This document shows positions 33,388 through 41,655 of a DNA stretch of 64,000 nucleotides, one piece after another (within the stretch, counting starts at the first letter, position 1; the number at the start of each line of letters is the position of its first letter). The translations under genes were made by a program, and so were the position numbers. Under the pieces are notes generated by a model. The model saw only the letters and a list, made by a program, of their open reading frames with translations, was not told the origin of the DNA and did no database searches. The DNA is from JADFRG01 sp048054495 (GTDB taxonomy: Bacteria > Chloroflexota > Anaerolineae > Anaerolineales > E44-bin32), in contig JBGMQN010000113.1 in the NCBI GenBank assembly GCA_048054495.1, positions 1-64,000 on the forward strand. The letters are read 5' to 3'.

Positions 33388-34119
33388 TCAGGTCAGCAAA
33401 TCACCGCCATCCACACGAAGCGAGTGACCGGTTATGTACTCATTCGTCATCAGGAACACCACCGCCTCTGCAACGTTGTGGGTTGGAACGGCCTGCCTGA
33501 GTGGGATTTTACCTGTGACCTCGTTCCATCTCTTATCTGGCATCCAGGGCGGCTTGAGCGTTGGGCCGGGAACTACCGCGTTCACGCGGATTTCCGGTGC
33601 CAGCGCAAGAGCTGCGGCCTGCGTGAGCATATCCAGGCTGGCCTTGCTTATCGAGTGGAGCGGGAACTCCTTCCAGGGTCGATGGCCGGCGGAGTCCGAG
33701 ATATTCACCACTGCTCCACCGCCCGCGCTCCGCATGCGGCGGGCAGCCTCCTGGAGCACGAAAAAGGCGCCCTTCAGATTTAATCCGATCGTTCTGCGCC
33801 AGTCTTCCTCATCCACTTCAAGGATATCCCGGCGTTCGAGTATTGCGGCCGAATTGGCAAGCAGATCGATCCTACCGTAGGCCGAGTCGATCGCACGAAA
33901 GACCTCATGCACTCCTTCGGTCTGGGAAAGATCGGCACCCACGATGACCGCTCGTACTCCAAGAGATTGCGCCTGTTCTGCGGTCTCGGCCGCGGCTTCC
34001 TCAGCCTGGTTGAAATGGATCATGAGATCGCATCCCTGATCCGCTAATGCCAAGGCGATCGACTTACCCAGACGGTGAGCCGCGCCGGTGATTAGAGCAA
34101 TCTTTCCGTCTAGTTTCAC
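33388..34119 (-). CDS. SDR-family oxidoreductase, pteridine-reductase-like, catalytic Tyr replaced
   Basis: A 243-residue Rossmann protein. The nucleotide site TGAAHRLGKSI and the following HFNQAEEAA resemble pteridine reductases, which use NADPH. ANSAAI and the NISDSAGHRPW segment with the catalytic Ser are present. The YxxxK position reads LHSISKAS: Lys is kept but Tyr is replaced by His. The C-terminal VDGGDLL is normal. It may reduce a pterin, or may be catalytically changed. Confidence 0.88.
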   Translation of the reverse strand: MKLDGKIALITGAAHRLGKSIALALADQGCDLMIHFNQAEEAAAETAEQAQSLGVRAVIVGADLSQTEGVHEVFRAIDSAYGRIDLLANSAAILERRDILEVDEEDWRRTIGLNLKGAFFVLQEAARRMRSAGGGAVVNISDSAGHRPWKEFPLHSISKASLDMLTQAAALALAPEIRVNAVVPGPTLKPPWMPDKRWNEVTGKIPLRQAVPTHNVAEAVVFLMTNEYITGHSLRVDGGDLLT

Positions 34120-34210
34120 GAGAGCCTCCTAAAGTTTCGAAAGGAGAGGGAAGTATCCGAGTATGAGATCATCGCCTCAGGTGCATGAGCAGGGGGATAG
34201 TCGATCGCGG

Positions 34211-35170
34211 CTAACGACGGTACAGGTTGGAAAATACGAGCCAGAGGTTTGCGGGGCGCTCTGCCAGCCGCCTCATCAAATAAGGGTACCACTGTGACCC
34301 ATAAGGCACGTAGACTCGCACCGGATACCGGCGCCGGCGAAGCGAGACCTGGAGCTCGGACCGGATTCCGTACAGAAATTGAAATTCAAGGGCCGCGCGC
34401 GGGACCCCAATCTTTCTTGCATATTCTTCCACGAATTCGATCCGGTCCTGATCGTGTGATGCGATGGCAATCAGCGGAGGAGTGCGCCCATCCGCGGATC
34501 CTGAAATCCCTCCCGCATTATGTGCTGCCTCCAATGCAATCACGGAAAGACGGTCGAAATTGTCATCCACCTCACCCTTTAGCTGGTACGCGATCGACTC
34601 TGGCTCCAGATATGCCCCCTTGACGATCCGCACCGACGTTCCCGCAGCGACTGCCGAGCGGATGTCGTGCTCGCTTCGGAACAAGGCGGATTGAAACACC
34701 AGACCTATCTCCGTGAGACCTTGCAGGGCCAGATTGTGGTGGATGCTCAGGGTCTGATCTATGCAAGCCGCATCCTCCATGTCGATGCGTATGTAGACCT
34801 TCTGAGCCGCTCCTTCCCGCGCCAATTGGAGCATGTTATTCATGCAGAGCTCAAAGTTCAGGCTGAGCCCAATTTGTGTGAGTTTGACGGAAATGTTGCA
34901 GGGCAGATCGCTGCCAGCAATGGCCTGGATCAGCCGACATATTTCTTCACGGGATTGAGTGGCCTCGCTCTCCGAGACCACATGCTCGCCTAGGTGGGCG
35001 AGGGTTGTGAATAGCCCGCGTTCGCTAAGAGTCCGACTGACCTCCAACGCCTCCGATAGAGTTTCTCCTGCCACGAACCGGCGAGCTACACGGCGGGCCA
35101 GCCCCCAATCCTTGACCAGCCGTTGAGCCCATGTCGCATCGGAGAGGAAGAGGATCAGCGATCTAAGCAT
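34211..35170 (-). CDS. proline dehydrogenase (monofunctional)
   Basis: A 319-residue FAD-dependent beta/alpha-barrel that oxidises proline to pyrroline-5-carboxylate. The C-terminal signature YGSQWYPYLMRRLAERPAN, which holds the proline-binding Arg pair, is present, as are ISVKLTQIGL and RIDMEDAA. Length fits the stand-alone PutB/PRODH group. No P5C dehydrogenase gene is adjacent. A TATAAT lies on the opposite strand at 35212. Confidence 0.93.
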   Translation of the reverse strand: MLRSLILFLSDATWAQRLVKDWGLARRVARRFVAGETLSEALEVSRTLSERGLFTTLAHLGEHVVSESEATQSREEICRLIQAIAGSDLPCNISVKLTQIGLSLNFELCMNNMLQLAREGAAQKVYIRIDMEDAACIDQTLSIHHNLALQGLTEIGLVFQSALFRSEHDIRSAVAAGTSVRIVKGAYLEPESIAYQLKGEVDDNFDRLSVIALEAAHNAGGISGSADGRTPPLIAIASHDQDRIEFVEEYARKIGVPRAALEFQFLYGIRSELQVSLRRRRYPVRVYVPYGSQWYPYLMRRLAERPANLWLVFSNLYRR

Positions 35171-35313
35171 TGTCCCAGGGGGATTGTAGCAAGGCTTCGC
35201 GTGCTTACTGTTATAATCCGCCGCGAGGCTTTTTTATCCACCGACCCTGAGAGCGATCTCCCCCGAAAATCGATCGCCGCACGATGCTCGTCGCTGGATA
35301 GCAGGCAATACTT

Positions 35314-35352
35314 GCCTGCGTAGCTCAATCTGGCAGAGCAGCGGACTATAAC
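35314..35352 (+). pseudogene. 5' half of a disrupted tRNA gene
   Basis: GCCTGCG (acceptor), TA, then a D-arm GCTCAATCTGGCAGAGC and the start of an anticodon stem (GCGGACT) are clear. After that the sequence stops resembling a tRNA; there is no anticodon stem partner, variable loop or T-arm before the next intact tRNA at 35386. The acceptor strand is an exact complement of CGCAGGC at 37579-37585. Confidence 0.75.
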
Positions 35353-35385
35353 CCGGTGCTCTGTTTGGAGGGAAGGAATAGTCGA

Positions 35386-35459
35386 GGGCCACTAGCTCAA
35401 TTAGGCAGAGCAACGGCCTCTTAAGCCGCAGGTTACAGGTTCGATTCCTGTGTGGCCCA
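35386..35459 (+). tRNA. tRNA-Lys (anticodon CTT)
   Basis: A complete 74-nt tRNA. The acceptor GGGCCAC pairs with GTGGCCC, D-arm GCTC-GAGC, anticodon loop CTCTTAA (CTT), T-loop CAGGTTCGATTCCTG, discriminator A, and CC follows. The top pair of the anticodon stem is an A-C mismatch. It starts 33 nt after the broken tRNA half. Confidence 0.92.
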
Positions 35460-36141
35460 CCTCAAATAGACCACCTGACTCCGGAGTAGGAACCATATAC
35501 CGAGGAGCGAACGATGACAGATCGGAGTCAGGATACGAATGCAATCCGCGAGCTGTACCGGAGAGTTAGGCTCGATCGGAAGGACGCGGGCAGAGCACCT
35601 CGCACCCTCGGGGGTCTACGAGGAGAAATTGGTCCCCTTCGTGGGATGGTGCGAGGCCCAAGAACCCCCGCTCAACTGCGCCAACCTCTACGAAGACAAC
35701 ATCGTATAGATACAGGAGTGCGGAATTCGACCGAGGCTTCACCGCGGGCGAGTACATGAGCGGCGAAGGTCTTCACCTCTGGACTAGGCGTCTGAGCGAC
35801 CAGACGGGTGTAGGCATCTTCATAGCCTACGACATGATGCGAGTCCTGGAGTATCAGGGCTGTGTCGCCTCGAAGCTCGAACTGCCTATGGGACGAGGAC
35901 TGGACTCTCGGCCTGAACGGGTTTGTCAGGCGCTCAAGGGGGCGGAATTAGCTCTACGGCCTCACGATGGAAGAGTAAGAGCACTGCGTAGCTGTAGGAC
36001 TAACGTAATTGCTCTGGAACGACTATACTAAACGCTTGTGTCTGCGGGCAATTGATTCGCCGCATTACTAGCAAAGCAATTTGCAGAACGGAATTGGGCT
36101 GAGGGTGCTACTTGGCTCAACAGAGCCAAGGAGTACTTTCA
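35460..36141. other. 682 nt without a convincing gene
   Basis: A possible start at 35514 (with CGAGGAG upstream) opens MTDRSQDTNAIRELYRR, which looks like the beginning of a SnoaL/NTF2-like protein, but the similarity is lost after ~20 codons. Frames downstream (35756-36031) give an unfamiliar Arg-rich product. It is probably decayed coding sequence. Confidence 0.45.
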
Positions 36142-37398
36142 GTGCATTTTGAACAATTTTCTTTAGACCGGCGCATCGTCGCAAGAATTAAGGCAATCGG
36201 CTTCACTGCGCCTACCCCGATTCAGCAGCAAGCCATCCCCAGGGTGCTCGAAGGGCGAGATGTGATGGGCTTAGCCCAGACCGGCACCGGCAAAACCGCG
36301 GCCTTTATCCTGCCTATTCTGCAGCGGCTTACTAAAGGCCCGTTGCGTCGAGTGCGGGTCCTCATCGTTGCTCCCACACGCGAACTTGCCGAACAGATTT
36401 ACCAACTGAGTCTTGATCTTAGCAGGAATACCAAGGTACGCAGCGTATCCGTCTACGGCGGCGTAAGCAAAGTGGCTCAGGTCTCGCGGCTGCGGAGAGG
36501 CGTAGAGATTGTCATTGCTTGTCCTGGTCGCCTGCTCGACATCGTTAATGATGGAGATATCGATCTATCGCGCGTTGAGGTCCTGGTATTGGACGAGGCT
36601 GATCGCATGTGCGATATGGGCTTCCTCCCCGATATTCGTCGCATCCTCAAGCTACTGCCGGCCCAACGCCAGACACTTTTCTTCGGAGCCACGATGCCAG
36701 GGGATATCCGCAAACTGGCAGATAGTATCCTCATAAATCCGGTCACCGTTCAAATCGGCAAGATTGCCCCGGCGAAGACCGTTTCACACGCGCTCTATCC
36801 GGTGCCCGCGAATCTCAAGAAAAGGCTTCTGTTGGCAATATTGCAACAGACACTCACCAGCCGCGTCCTGATCTTTACACGCACCAAGTATCGTGCCCGT
36901 AACCTGGCACGCGATCTGGAAAAGCGTGGTTATCGCGCGGCAGCACTGCAAGGCAACATGTCGCAGAATCAGCGACAGAAAGCGATCGATGGCTTTCGTA
37001 ACAGGAAATACGATATTCTCGCCGCCACAGATGTCGCGGCGCGCGGCATAGACGTGTCCGAAATATCGCACGTGATCAACTTTGATATCCCCGATACTGT
37101 CGATGCCTACACTCACCGGATCGGTCGCACCGGTCGTGCCCACCGGTCTGGTGAAGCTTTCACGTTTGCCGGACAAGGGGATGCGCAGATGATCCGGGAC
37201 ATTGAAAAACTGCTGGGGACACGAATCGAACGGCGGCGATTGCCTGATTTCAACTACGGCAGCTTCGTACCGGAAAGCCATTTCCAGAAGAGCCATTCAA
37301 AGCCGCCACGAAAGATACGATCCCATAACAACCGAAGCCATAGTCGCAGCAACGGAGGCAGCAATAGCCCACGCCGCCGCTCGCATCGAAGCAAATAA
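36142..37398 (+). CDS. DEAD-box ATP-dependent RNA helicase, RhlE-like
   Basis: A 418-residue SF2 RNA helicase. It shows the Q-motif FTAPTPIQQQAIP, Walker A AQTGTGKTAAF, PTRELAEQ, VLDEADRMCDMGF (DEAD), a SAT motif changed to GAT (LFFGATMP), and HRIGRTGRAHRSGEA. The last ~50 residues are a basic Ser/Arg/His/Asn-rich tail for RNA binding. AAGGAG at 36128-36133 favours the GTG at 36142 over the TTG at 36112. It lies inside the segment between two tRNA halves, so it may have arrived by transfer. Confidence 0.93.
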   Translation: MHFEQFSLDRRIVARIKAIGFTAPTPIQQQAIPRVLEGRDVMGLAQTGTGKTAAFILPILQRLTKGPLRRVRVLIVAPTRELAEQIYQLSLDLSRNTKVRSVSVYGGVSKVAQVSRLRRGVEIVIACPGRLLDIVNDGDIDLSRVEVLVLDEADRMCDMGFLPDIRRILKLLPAQRQTLFFGATMPGDIRKLADSILINPVTVQIGKIAPAKTVSHALYPVPANLKKRLLLAILQQTLTSRVLIFTRTKYRARNLARDLEKRGYRAAALQGNMSQNQRQKAIDGFRNRKYDILAATDVAARGIDVSEISHVINFDIPDTVDAYTHRIGRTGRAHRSGEAFTFAGQGDAQMIRDIEKLLGTRIERRRLPDFNYGSFVPESHFQKSHSKPPRKIRSHNNRSHSRSNGGSNSPRRRSHRSK

Positions 37399-37546
37399 TG
37401 TTGCTGTCCGCCTAACGACTGCCTGCTTGCACTCGCCAGAGTGCGGCCGCAGGATGGAAGCTCGACTGGTGGAGGCAAAACGGTCTGGTACCGTGGTACT
37501 ATTCGCTTGGGGCTGGAGTAGTTCGAGCTCGGAACCAATATCCTTT

Positions 37547-37586
37547 CTTAAGCGGTTGGTTGCAGGTTCGAATCCTGACGCAGGCG
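37547..37586 (+). pseudogene. 3' half of a disrupted tRNA gene
   Basis: CTTAAGCGG, a variable loop, then the T-arm GCAGGTTCGAATCCTGA and an acceptor strand CGCAGGC with discriminator G are clear. There is no D-arm or acceptor 5' strand in the ~150 nt before it. The acceptor strand pairs perfectly with GCCTGCG at 35314. Confidence 0.7.
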
Positions 37587-37592
37587 CTTGCG

Positions 37593-37706
37593 GTGTCAAA
37601 TACGATCCGACTGACCTTCCTGGCGCTGAGCCTATTCGGCCTGGCCGCGAACCTGGTCGGCCTGGCATATACGTTTGCAGCCCTCGTAGACGTCTTCTTT
37701 AGCTAG
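37593..37706 (+). CDS. possible 37-residue membrane peptide
   Basis: A short frame from a GTG encodes a single hydrophobic helix (LTFLALSLFGLAANLVGLA) and an FAALVDVFF end. There is no ribosome-binding site, and it follows a tRNA remnant, so it may be chance. The remainder of 37399-37909 shows no other gene. Confidence 0.25.
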   Translation: MSNTIRLTFLALSLFGLAANLVGLAYTFAALVDVFFS

Positions 37707-37823
37707 CTTCAAACCACCTTTCAGACACCTTTCAGTTCAGTCGCTATTGAGACGATTTGTGCAATAATCCGGCTGCACCTTAACAGCGGGCAACCTCCGC
37801 TTAGGTGTTTCCACTCTCGCCTT

Positions 37824-37845
37824 GGTCGCCATGAATGTGGCGACC
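37824..37845. terminator. 8-bp inverted repeat
   Basis: GGTCGCCA, six bases, then TGGCGACC. No T-run follows. It lies about 65 nt before the response regulator and may be a leader hairpin. Confidence 0.3.
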
Positions 37846-37872
37846 TTGTGCGTTTAATGGGACCAAGGTTCA

Positions 37873-37902
37873 TTGCCGGCGTCGGAATCGATGGTGTAAA
37901 CT
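37873..37902 (+). promoter_or_regulatory. promoter of the response regulator gene
   Basis: TTGCCG and TAAACT are spaced 18 nt apart. Transcription would begin close to the GTG at 37910, giving an almost leaderless message. Confidence 0.4.
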
Positions 37903-37909
37903 TTCGTAC

Positions 37910-38317
37910 GTGGTTGCGAGCAATGGAAACGCCCCTGTGAACGGCAAACTAGTCGTCTGTATCGAAGATGAACAGGAGATGATCGACCTCGTTCAACTCA
38001 TACTGGGCCGTAGAGGTTTTCAGGTGGAGGGGGCCAATGGAGGACTCGAAGGCTTGGAGAAGGTTCAGCAGGTGAAGCCGGATCTGGTTCTACTGGATCT
38101 AATGATGCCGGACATGGACGGTTGGGAAGTTTACCAGCGCATGAAGTCGGACGAATCTTTGCGCGAGATCCCAGTGATTGTGATTACGGCCAAAGCGCAG
38201 TCTATCGACAAGGTATTAGGGCTGCATATCGCAAAGGTCGATGACTACATCACGAAACCGTTTGGTCCGCAAGAGTTGCTCGAAAGCGTAGAGAAGATCC
38301 TGGGGAAGGTCGACTAA
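37910..38317 (+). CDS. single-domain response regulator
   Basis: A CheY-like receiver of about 135 residues with no output domain. The acidic pocket IEDEQEM, the phosphorylated Asp in LVLLDLMMPDMDG, the Thr in VIVITAKAQ and the Lys in DDYITKPFG are all in place. Starts at GTG 37910 or GTG 37937 are both possible; the upstream ATG at 37835 lies before the predicted promoter. No histidine kinase is adjacent. It ends just before a strong terminator. Confidence 0.9.
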   Translation: MVASNGNAPVNGKLVVCIEDEQEMIDLVQLILGRRGFQVEGANGGLEGLEKVQQVKPDLVLLDLMMPDMDGWEVYQRMKSDESLREIPVIVITAKAQSIDKVLGLHIAKVDDYITKPFGPQELLESVEKILGKVD

Positions 38318-38338
38318 CGCGAGCATCTTGGTAACCAG

Positions 38339-38365
38339 GCGGGGCTGCTTATGCAGCCCCGCTTT
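38339..38365 (+). terminator. rho-independent terminator
   Basis: A 10-bp GC-rich stem (GCGGGGCTGC / GCAGCCCCGC) with a TTAT loop is followed by TTT, 22 nt after the response-regulator stop. Confidence 0.8.
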
Positions 38366-38392
38366 CGCGTGGGTGCGGCCCTCCAGAGACGC

Positions 38393-38398
38393 TATAAT
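38393..38398 (+). promoter_or_regulatory. -10 box (TATAAT) 6 nt from the M23 peptidase start
   Basis: Consensus TATAAT ends only 6 nt before the ATG at 38405, so the message would begin at or within a base or two of the start codon (leaderless). Confidence 0.6.
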
Positions 38399-38404
38399 CG
38401 CCGG

Positions 38405-39754
38405 ATGCGTATCAGCGCCTTTCTCATAGCGCTCAGTTTATTGGCCGGTTCGGCAATGGCCCCTGCCACGCAGGACGGCCCGGTGTATGTTGTTGAAGCT
38501 GGGGACTCCTTATTCTCAATTGCCCAGATCTTTGGCACTACGGTCGAGGAGCTGGCGGAGGCCAATCAGATTGAAGACCCCTCGGCGATCTTCCTCGGTC
38601 AGCCGCTGCTTATCCCGGGCTACGAAGGCCTGAGCGGAACCCTGCAGTTCAACCCCGTCCGTTATGGAGAGACGCTGAGCAGCCTGGCGCGTCGATATGG
38701 TCAGCCAATGGATGAACTGGGCCAGCTGAACCGAGTGCTCAACCCTCACCGACTCTACTCGGGGCAGCCGTTCGTTTACCCGGAACGCATCGGCGGAATG
38801 CCGACTTCCCAGCGGATTTCATCTAAGCATGGCCAGAGCATGCTCGAGCTCTCCTCTGAGCTAGGCATGGATTCCTTGGTGCTGGCGAATGGCAACGGAA
38901 TCGAGGGCCGACGGTGGCTCGTGCCGGGTGAGCTTATATATGCGCCCGGGGATCAAAGTGCAACCACTGCCCTGCCACCGGAATTTGGAACCGTTACTTT
39001 GACGCCAGACCGCGCGACACAGGGAAGAACCATCAGCGTCAAATTGGAGAGTCCGAACGAAATCGCTGGCCGCCTCGGGGACCGTCAACTGAAGGTCATA
39101 GTAACTGGGGAGGGATCGGCACTTGCACTGCAGGGGGTACATGCGTTGGAAGAACCGGGGTTGGTTGAGCTGGAACTGGTCACCAACGATGGCACGCGAT
39201 ACAGCCAGCCACTGCTCATTCGAGACGGCGGATACGGACGGGAATACCTGCAGGTGCCGCCTGAGACGCTCGATCCAGCGAACACCGAGCCGGAAAACCA
39301 ATTGGTCGCCGGTATCGTGAGCCAAGTAACGCCCGAAAAGCTTTGGGAGGGAACGTTCGCTTATCCCTCCGCGTATTTCGAGACTTTTCCCTCCTTCTTC
39401 GGCACTCGTCGCAGCTATAACGGAAGCGAGTTTATCTACTATCACTCCGGGTTGGATCTCTTCGGTAGCAGCAGCACTCCCGTGTTGGCTGCCGCGCGCG
39501 GACGGGTGGCCTTTTCAGACTTTCTGACCGTCAGGGGGAACGCAACCTACATCGATCACGGCTGGGGCGTTTATACGGGGTATCTGCACCAATCGGAGAG
39601 TTTGGTTAAGCCTGGCGATATTGTGGAACCGGGACAAACGATTGGGTATGTGGGAGGTACGGGTCGCGTTACCGGCCCGCATTTACACTGGGAAGTCTGG
39701 GTGGGGGGTGTTCCTGTGGATCCGGTAGAGTGGACTCTAGCGGAGTTCCCTTAG
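38405..39754 (+). CDS. secreted LysM/M23 peptidoglycan endopeptidase
   Basis: About 449 residues. The signal peptide (MRISAFLIALSLLAGSAMA) is followed by two clear LysM domains (from YVVEAGDSLFSIAQIFGTT and YGETLSSLARRYG) and a third degenerate one, a beta-rich middle, and a C-terminal M23 (LytM) domain. The zinc ligands are visible as HSGLD near residue 343 and GPHLHWE near residue 430, with the extra His in YIDHGWG. It should cut peptide cross-links in peptidoglycan. The end overlaps the convergent DUF2007 gene by 4 nt. Confidence 0.92.
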   Translation: MRISAFLIALSLLAGSAMAPATQDGPVYVVEAGDSLFSIAQIFGTTVEELAEANQIEDPSAIFLGQPLLIPGYEGLSGTLQFNPVRYGETLSSLARRYGQPMDELGQLNRVLNPHRLYSGQPFVYPERIGGMPTSQRISSKHGQSMLELSSELGMDSLVLANGNGIEGRRWLVPGELIYAPGDQSATTALPPEFGTVTLTPDRATQGRTISVKLESPNEIAGRLGDRQLKVIVTGEGSALALQGVHALEEPGLVELELVTNDGTRYSQPLLIRDGGYGREYLQVPPETLDPANTEPENQLVAGIVSQVTPEKLWEGTFAYPSAYFETFPSFFGTRRSYNGSEFIYYHSGLDLFGSSSTPVLAAARGRVAFSDFLTVRGNATYIDHGWGVYTGYLHQSESLVKPGDIVEPGQTIGYVGGTGRVTGPHLHWEVWVGGVPVDPVEWTLAEFP

Positions 39755-40005
39755 TTATCGGGGTCCGTATCAGGACCGCTCTCCAACAGCGCGCGTGCTT
39801 GCTCCGCGTGCTCTTCCCGAACCATAATCTCAACTTCAGCCATCGGACCGATCCCCAGCCCGATGGCCGAAGTTGCTGATTCTTGCGATAGCCAGACATC
39901 GACTCCATTGGCATTTAGCAGACCTTTGATGATCTCGGCCTCAATTTGGCCGTCAGCCGTACCAACGGATACCAGTTCGTGTGGTTGCTCTTCTGAGGTT
40001 GTCAT
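39751..40005 (-). CDS. DUF2007-like small protein
   Basis: An 84-residue protein with the ferredoxin-like pattern of DUF2007 proteins: ELVSVGTADGQIEAEIIKG, LLNANGVDVWLSQE, and EIMVREEHAEQARALL. These are thought to be signal-transducing or protein-binding modules, without a proven role. It has a divergent promoter region with the next gene. Confidence 0.8.
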   Translation of the reverse strand: MTTSEEQPHELVSVGTADGQIEAEIIKGLLNANGVDVWLSQESATSAIGLGIGPMAEVEIMVREEHAEQARALLESGPDTDPDN

Positions 40006-40016
40006 AGGCCCTATAG

Positions 40017-40022
40017 TATAAT
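40017..40022 (+). promoter_or_regulatory. -10 box (TATAAT) of the unknown two-gene operon
   Basis: TATAAT overlaps the first possible ATG (40021), so the message starts downstream of it. The real start codon is therefore most likely the ATG at 40057. Confidence 0.5.
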
Positions 40023-40056
40023 GGCCCCGCTCTACCCCAAGATACTAGTTCCCCGA

Positions 40057-41655
40057 ATGCATCACGCATCCGCCCCCGCCCCAGAACTCAATTGGGTTGA
40101 ATTCGATGTCAGGCAACAAGACCTTGAATTCATAGATAACCTGCTTCTTGAGCGTGAAGTACCGCTCACGATGGAGGAAATGTCTCAGGCATTGGTGGTG
40201 CATCGACTGGAATTGATTCGAATCGAGCAAGAGAGTCAGCCGGATAGTGAGCTCAAAGCCTATATACCCGGCGCCGAGTATGAGATCGGCGAAAGCCTCG
40301 TATTTCATTTGCTCGATAATCGGATAGGCACCGTTTCGAGTATTCGGGAGGCGAACAACCCCGATCTTCCTCCATTCGAGGTGATCCAGGTTAGCTTCGA
40401 AGATCGAGGCGAACCCAAAGAGTTTGCCGCTCGCTTTCAAGAGCATGCTCTCAACGCGATTGCGACCGAAACTGACGAAATCGACTCCGCTGCTTCGCCT
40501 GAATTCATTCTGGAACGGTACGGACCGCTTATCGAGGAAAAGATCGAGGCGCGTCTGCAAGAAAGCCCGGAAACGGTGCGCATTGCGGGGCGCTGGTTTC
40601 ATAGCGGTCTTCTGGCCGACATTAACGCGGGGCACCTCAATCTGGCGGAGGCGGTGCTAGATGTCGCTGAAGGAGGGCCGTTGCCGACCCGATCCCTGGC
40701 GGATCACATGGAATTGCCGGCGGGTCTGGATCCCCTGCTCACCGAATTCTCGGTCAATTTCGCGCTTCAGGAAGATGAGCGATTCGATGAGGTCGGACCG
40801 GCAGGCAAAGTGCTCTGGTACCTGAAGCGTCTCGAACCGGATGACGTGCTCCGAGTGCCCAAGCGGCTCGCATACACATCCAGGGCTTATCATCGGGAAC
40901 GGCTAACCGAGGAACTGCTGGCTCTTGAGCAGAGCCTGGATGATGAATTTAGCGAGGTGAAGGTTCTGGATTCAGCGGCCACGGAGGGCGTCACCATTCC
41001 GATCCTGTTCCCGCATCTCAAGGCCGGCACATTGCCCTTATCGGCCCGCCTGCTGCCGCTTTTCCCAACCGCACATGAGGCGCCGCGGATCCGTTTCATC
41101 CTGATTGACGAACGCACCGGCAATAAGTTCCCAGGGTGGGTCGTTCGAGAGGAGCGCTACGTATACGGCCTGGGCGATTGGTACAGCAGTAATAACGTGC
41201 CGGCCGGAGGTCTGATAAAAATCACGCCCTCGGAGGCCGAGGGGGAAGTACTGCTCCAGGCATTGGAACCGCGTCAGCGAAACGACTGGATACGAATGGT
41301 GACGATCGACGATCGCGGGAGAATCGGCTTCACCGTGCTAAAACACCCGGTCGGAACGGCCTATGACGAGCGCATGATCGTGGGCCAGATTGACGAACAG
41401 GCGCTGGATGAGGCGTGGGAGAAGGGAGAGCAGCGCAGAATGCCGCCTGAACGGCTGACTGCCCAGGTGTTTCGTGAGCTGGCCAAACTCAATCCGCAGG
41501 CCTCTGTGCACGCGAGGTCTCTCTACTCGGCGGTGAACGTCATCCGGCGACTCCCCCCCGGGCCGATTTTTGCCGAGCTGGTCACCCAGCCATTCTACGA
41601 GCACGTGGGCGATCTCTATTGGAAGCTGAACGAGAGCGAGTGGAAAAAAGCATGA
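40057..41655 (+). CDS. hypothetical protein, 532 residues
   Basis: A soluble, acidic protein of about 532 residues that I do not recognise. The first ~110 residues contain a helical segment (LLLEREVPLTMEEMSQALV) and a GAEYEIGESLVFHLLDNRIG strand region with possible RNA-polymerase-like or SH3-like character. Later parts are helical, with a two-stranded DERTGNKFPGWVVREERYVY stretch. No signal peptide or membrane segment. The ATG at 40057 is chosen because the predicted -10 box overlaps the one at 40021. It overlaps the next gene by 4 nt (ATGA). Confidence 0.75.
   Translation: MHHASAPAPELNWVEFDVRQQDLEFIDNLLLEREVPLTMEEMSQALVVHRLELIRIEQESQPDSELKAYIPGAEYEIGESLVFHLLDNRIGTVSSIREANNPDLPPFEVIQVSFEDRGEPKEFAARFQEHALNAIATETDEIDSAASPEFILERYGPLIEEKIEARLQESPETVRIAGRWFHSGLLADINAGHLNLAEAVLDVAEGGPLPTRSLADHMELPAGLDPLLTEFSVNFALQEDERFDEVGPAGKVLWYLKRLEPDDVLRVPKRLAYTSRAYHRERLTEELLALEQSLDDEFSEVKVLDSAATEGVTIPILFPHLKAGTLPLSARLLPLFPTAHEAPRIRFILIDERTGNKFPGWVVREERYVYGLGDWYSSNNVPAGGLIKITPSEAEGEVLLQALEPRQRNDWIRMVTIDDRGRIGFTVLKHPVGTAYDERMIVGQIDEQALDEAWEKGEQRRMPPERLTAQVFRELAKLNPQASVHARSLYSAVNVIRRLPPGPIFAELVTQPFYEHVGDLYWKLNESEWKKA

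Larger units (their letters stand above)
35353..37546. mobile_element. possible insertion splitting a tRNA gene (2.2 kb)
   Basis: The segment between the two tRNA halves carries an intact tRNA-Lys, ~0.7 kb without a clear gene, and an RhlE-like DEAD-box helicase. No integrase or transposase and no terminal repeats are seen, so the mechanism is unknown. It is called an insertion only because the flanking halves share a fully complementary acceptor stem. Confidence 0.35.

Noticed and set aside
35314..35352. tRNA containing a group I intron
   Set aside because: The segment between the halves is 2.2 kb, contains another full tRNA and a helicase gene, and shows no intron core.
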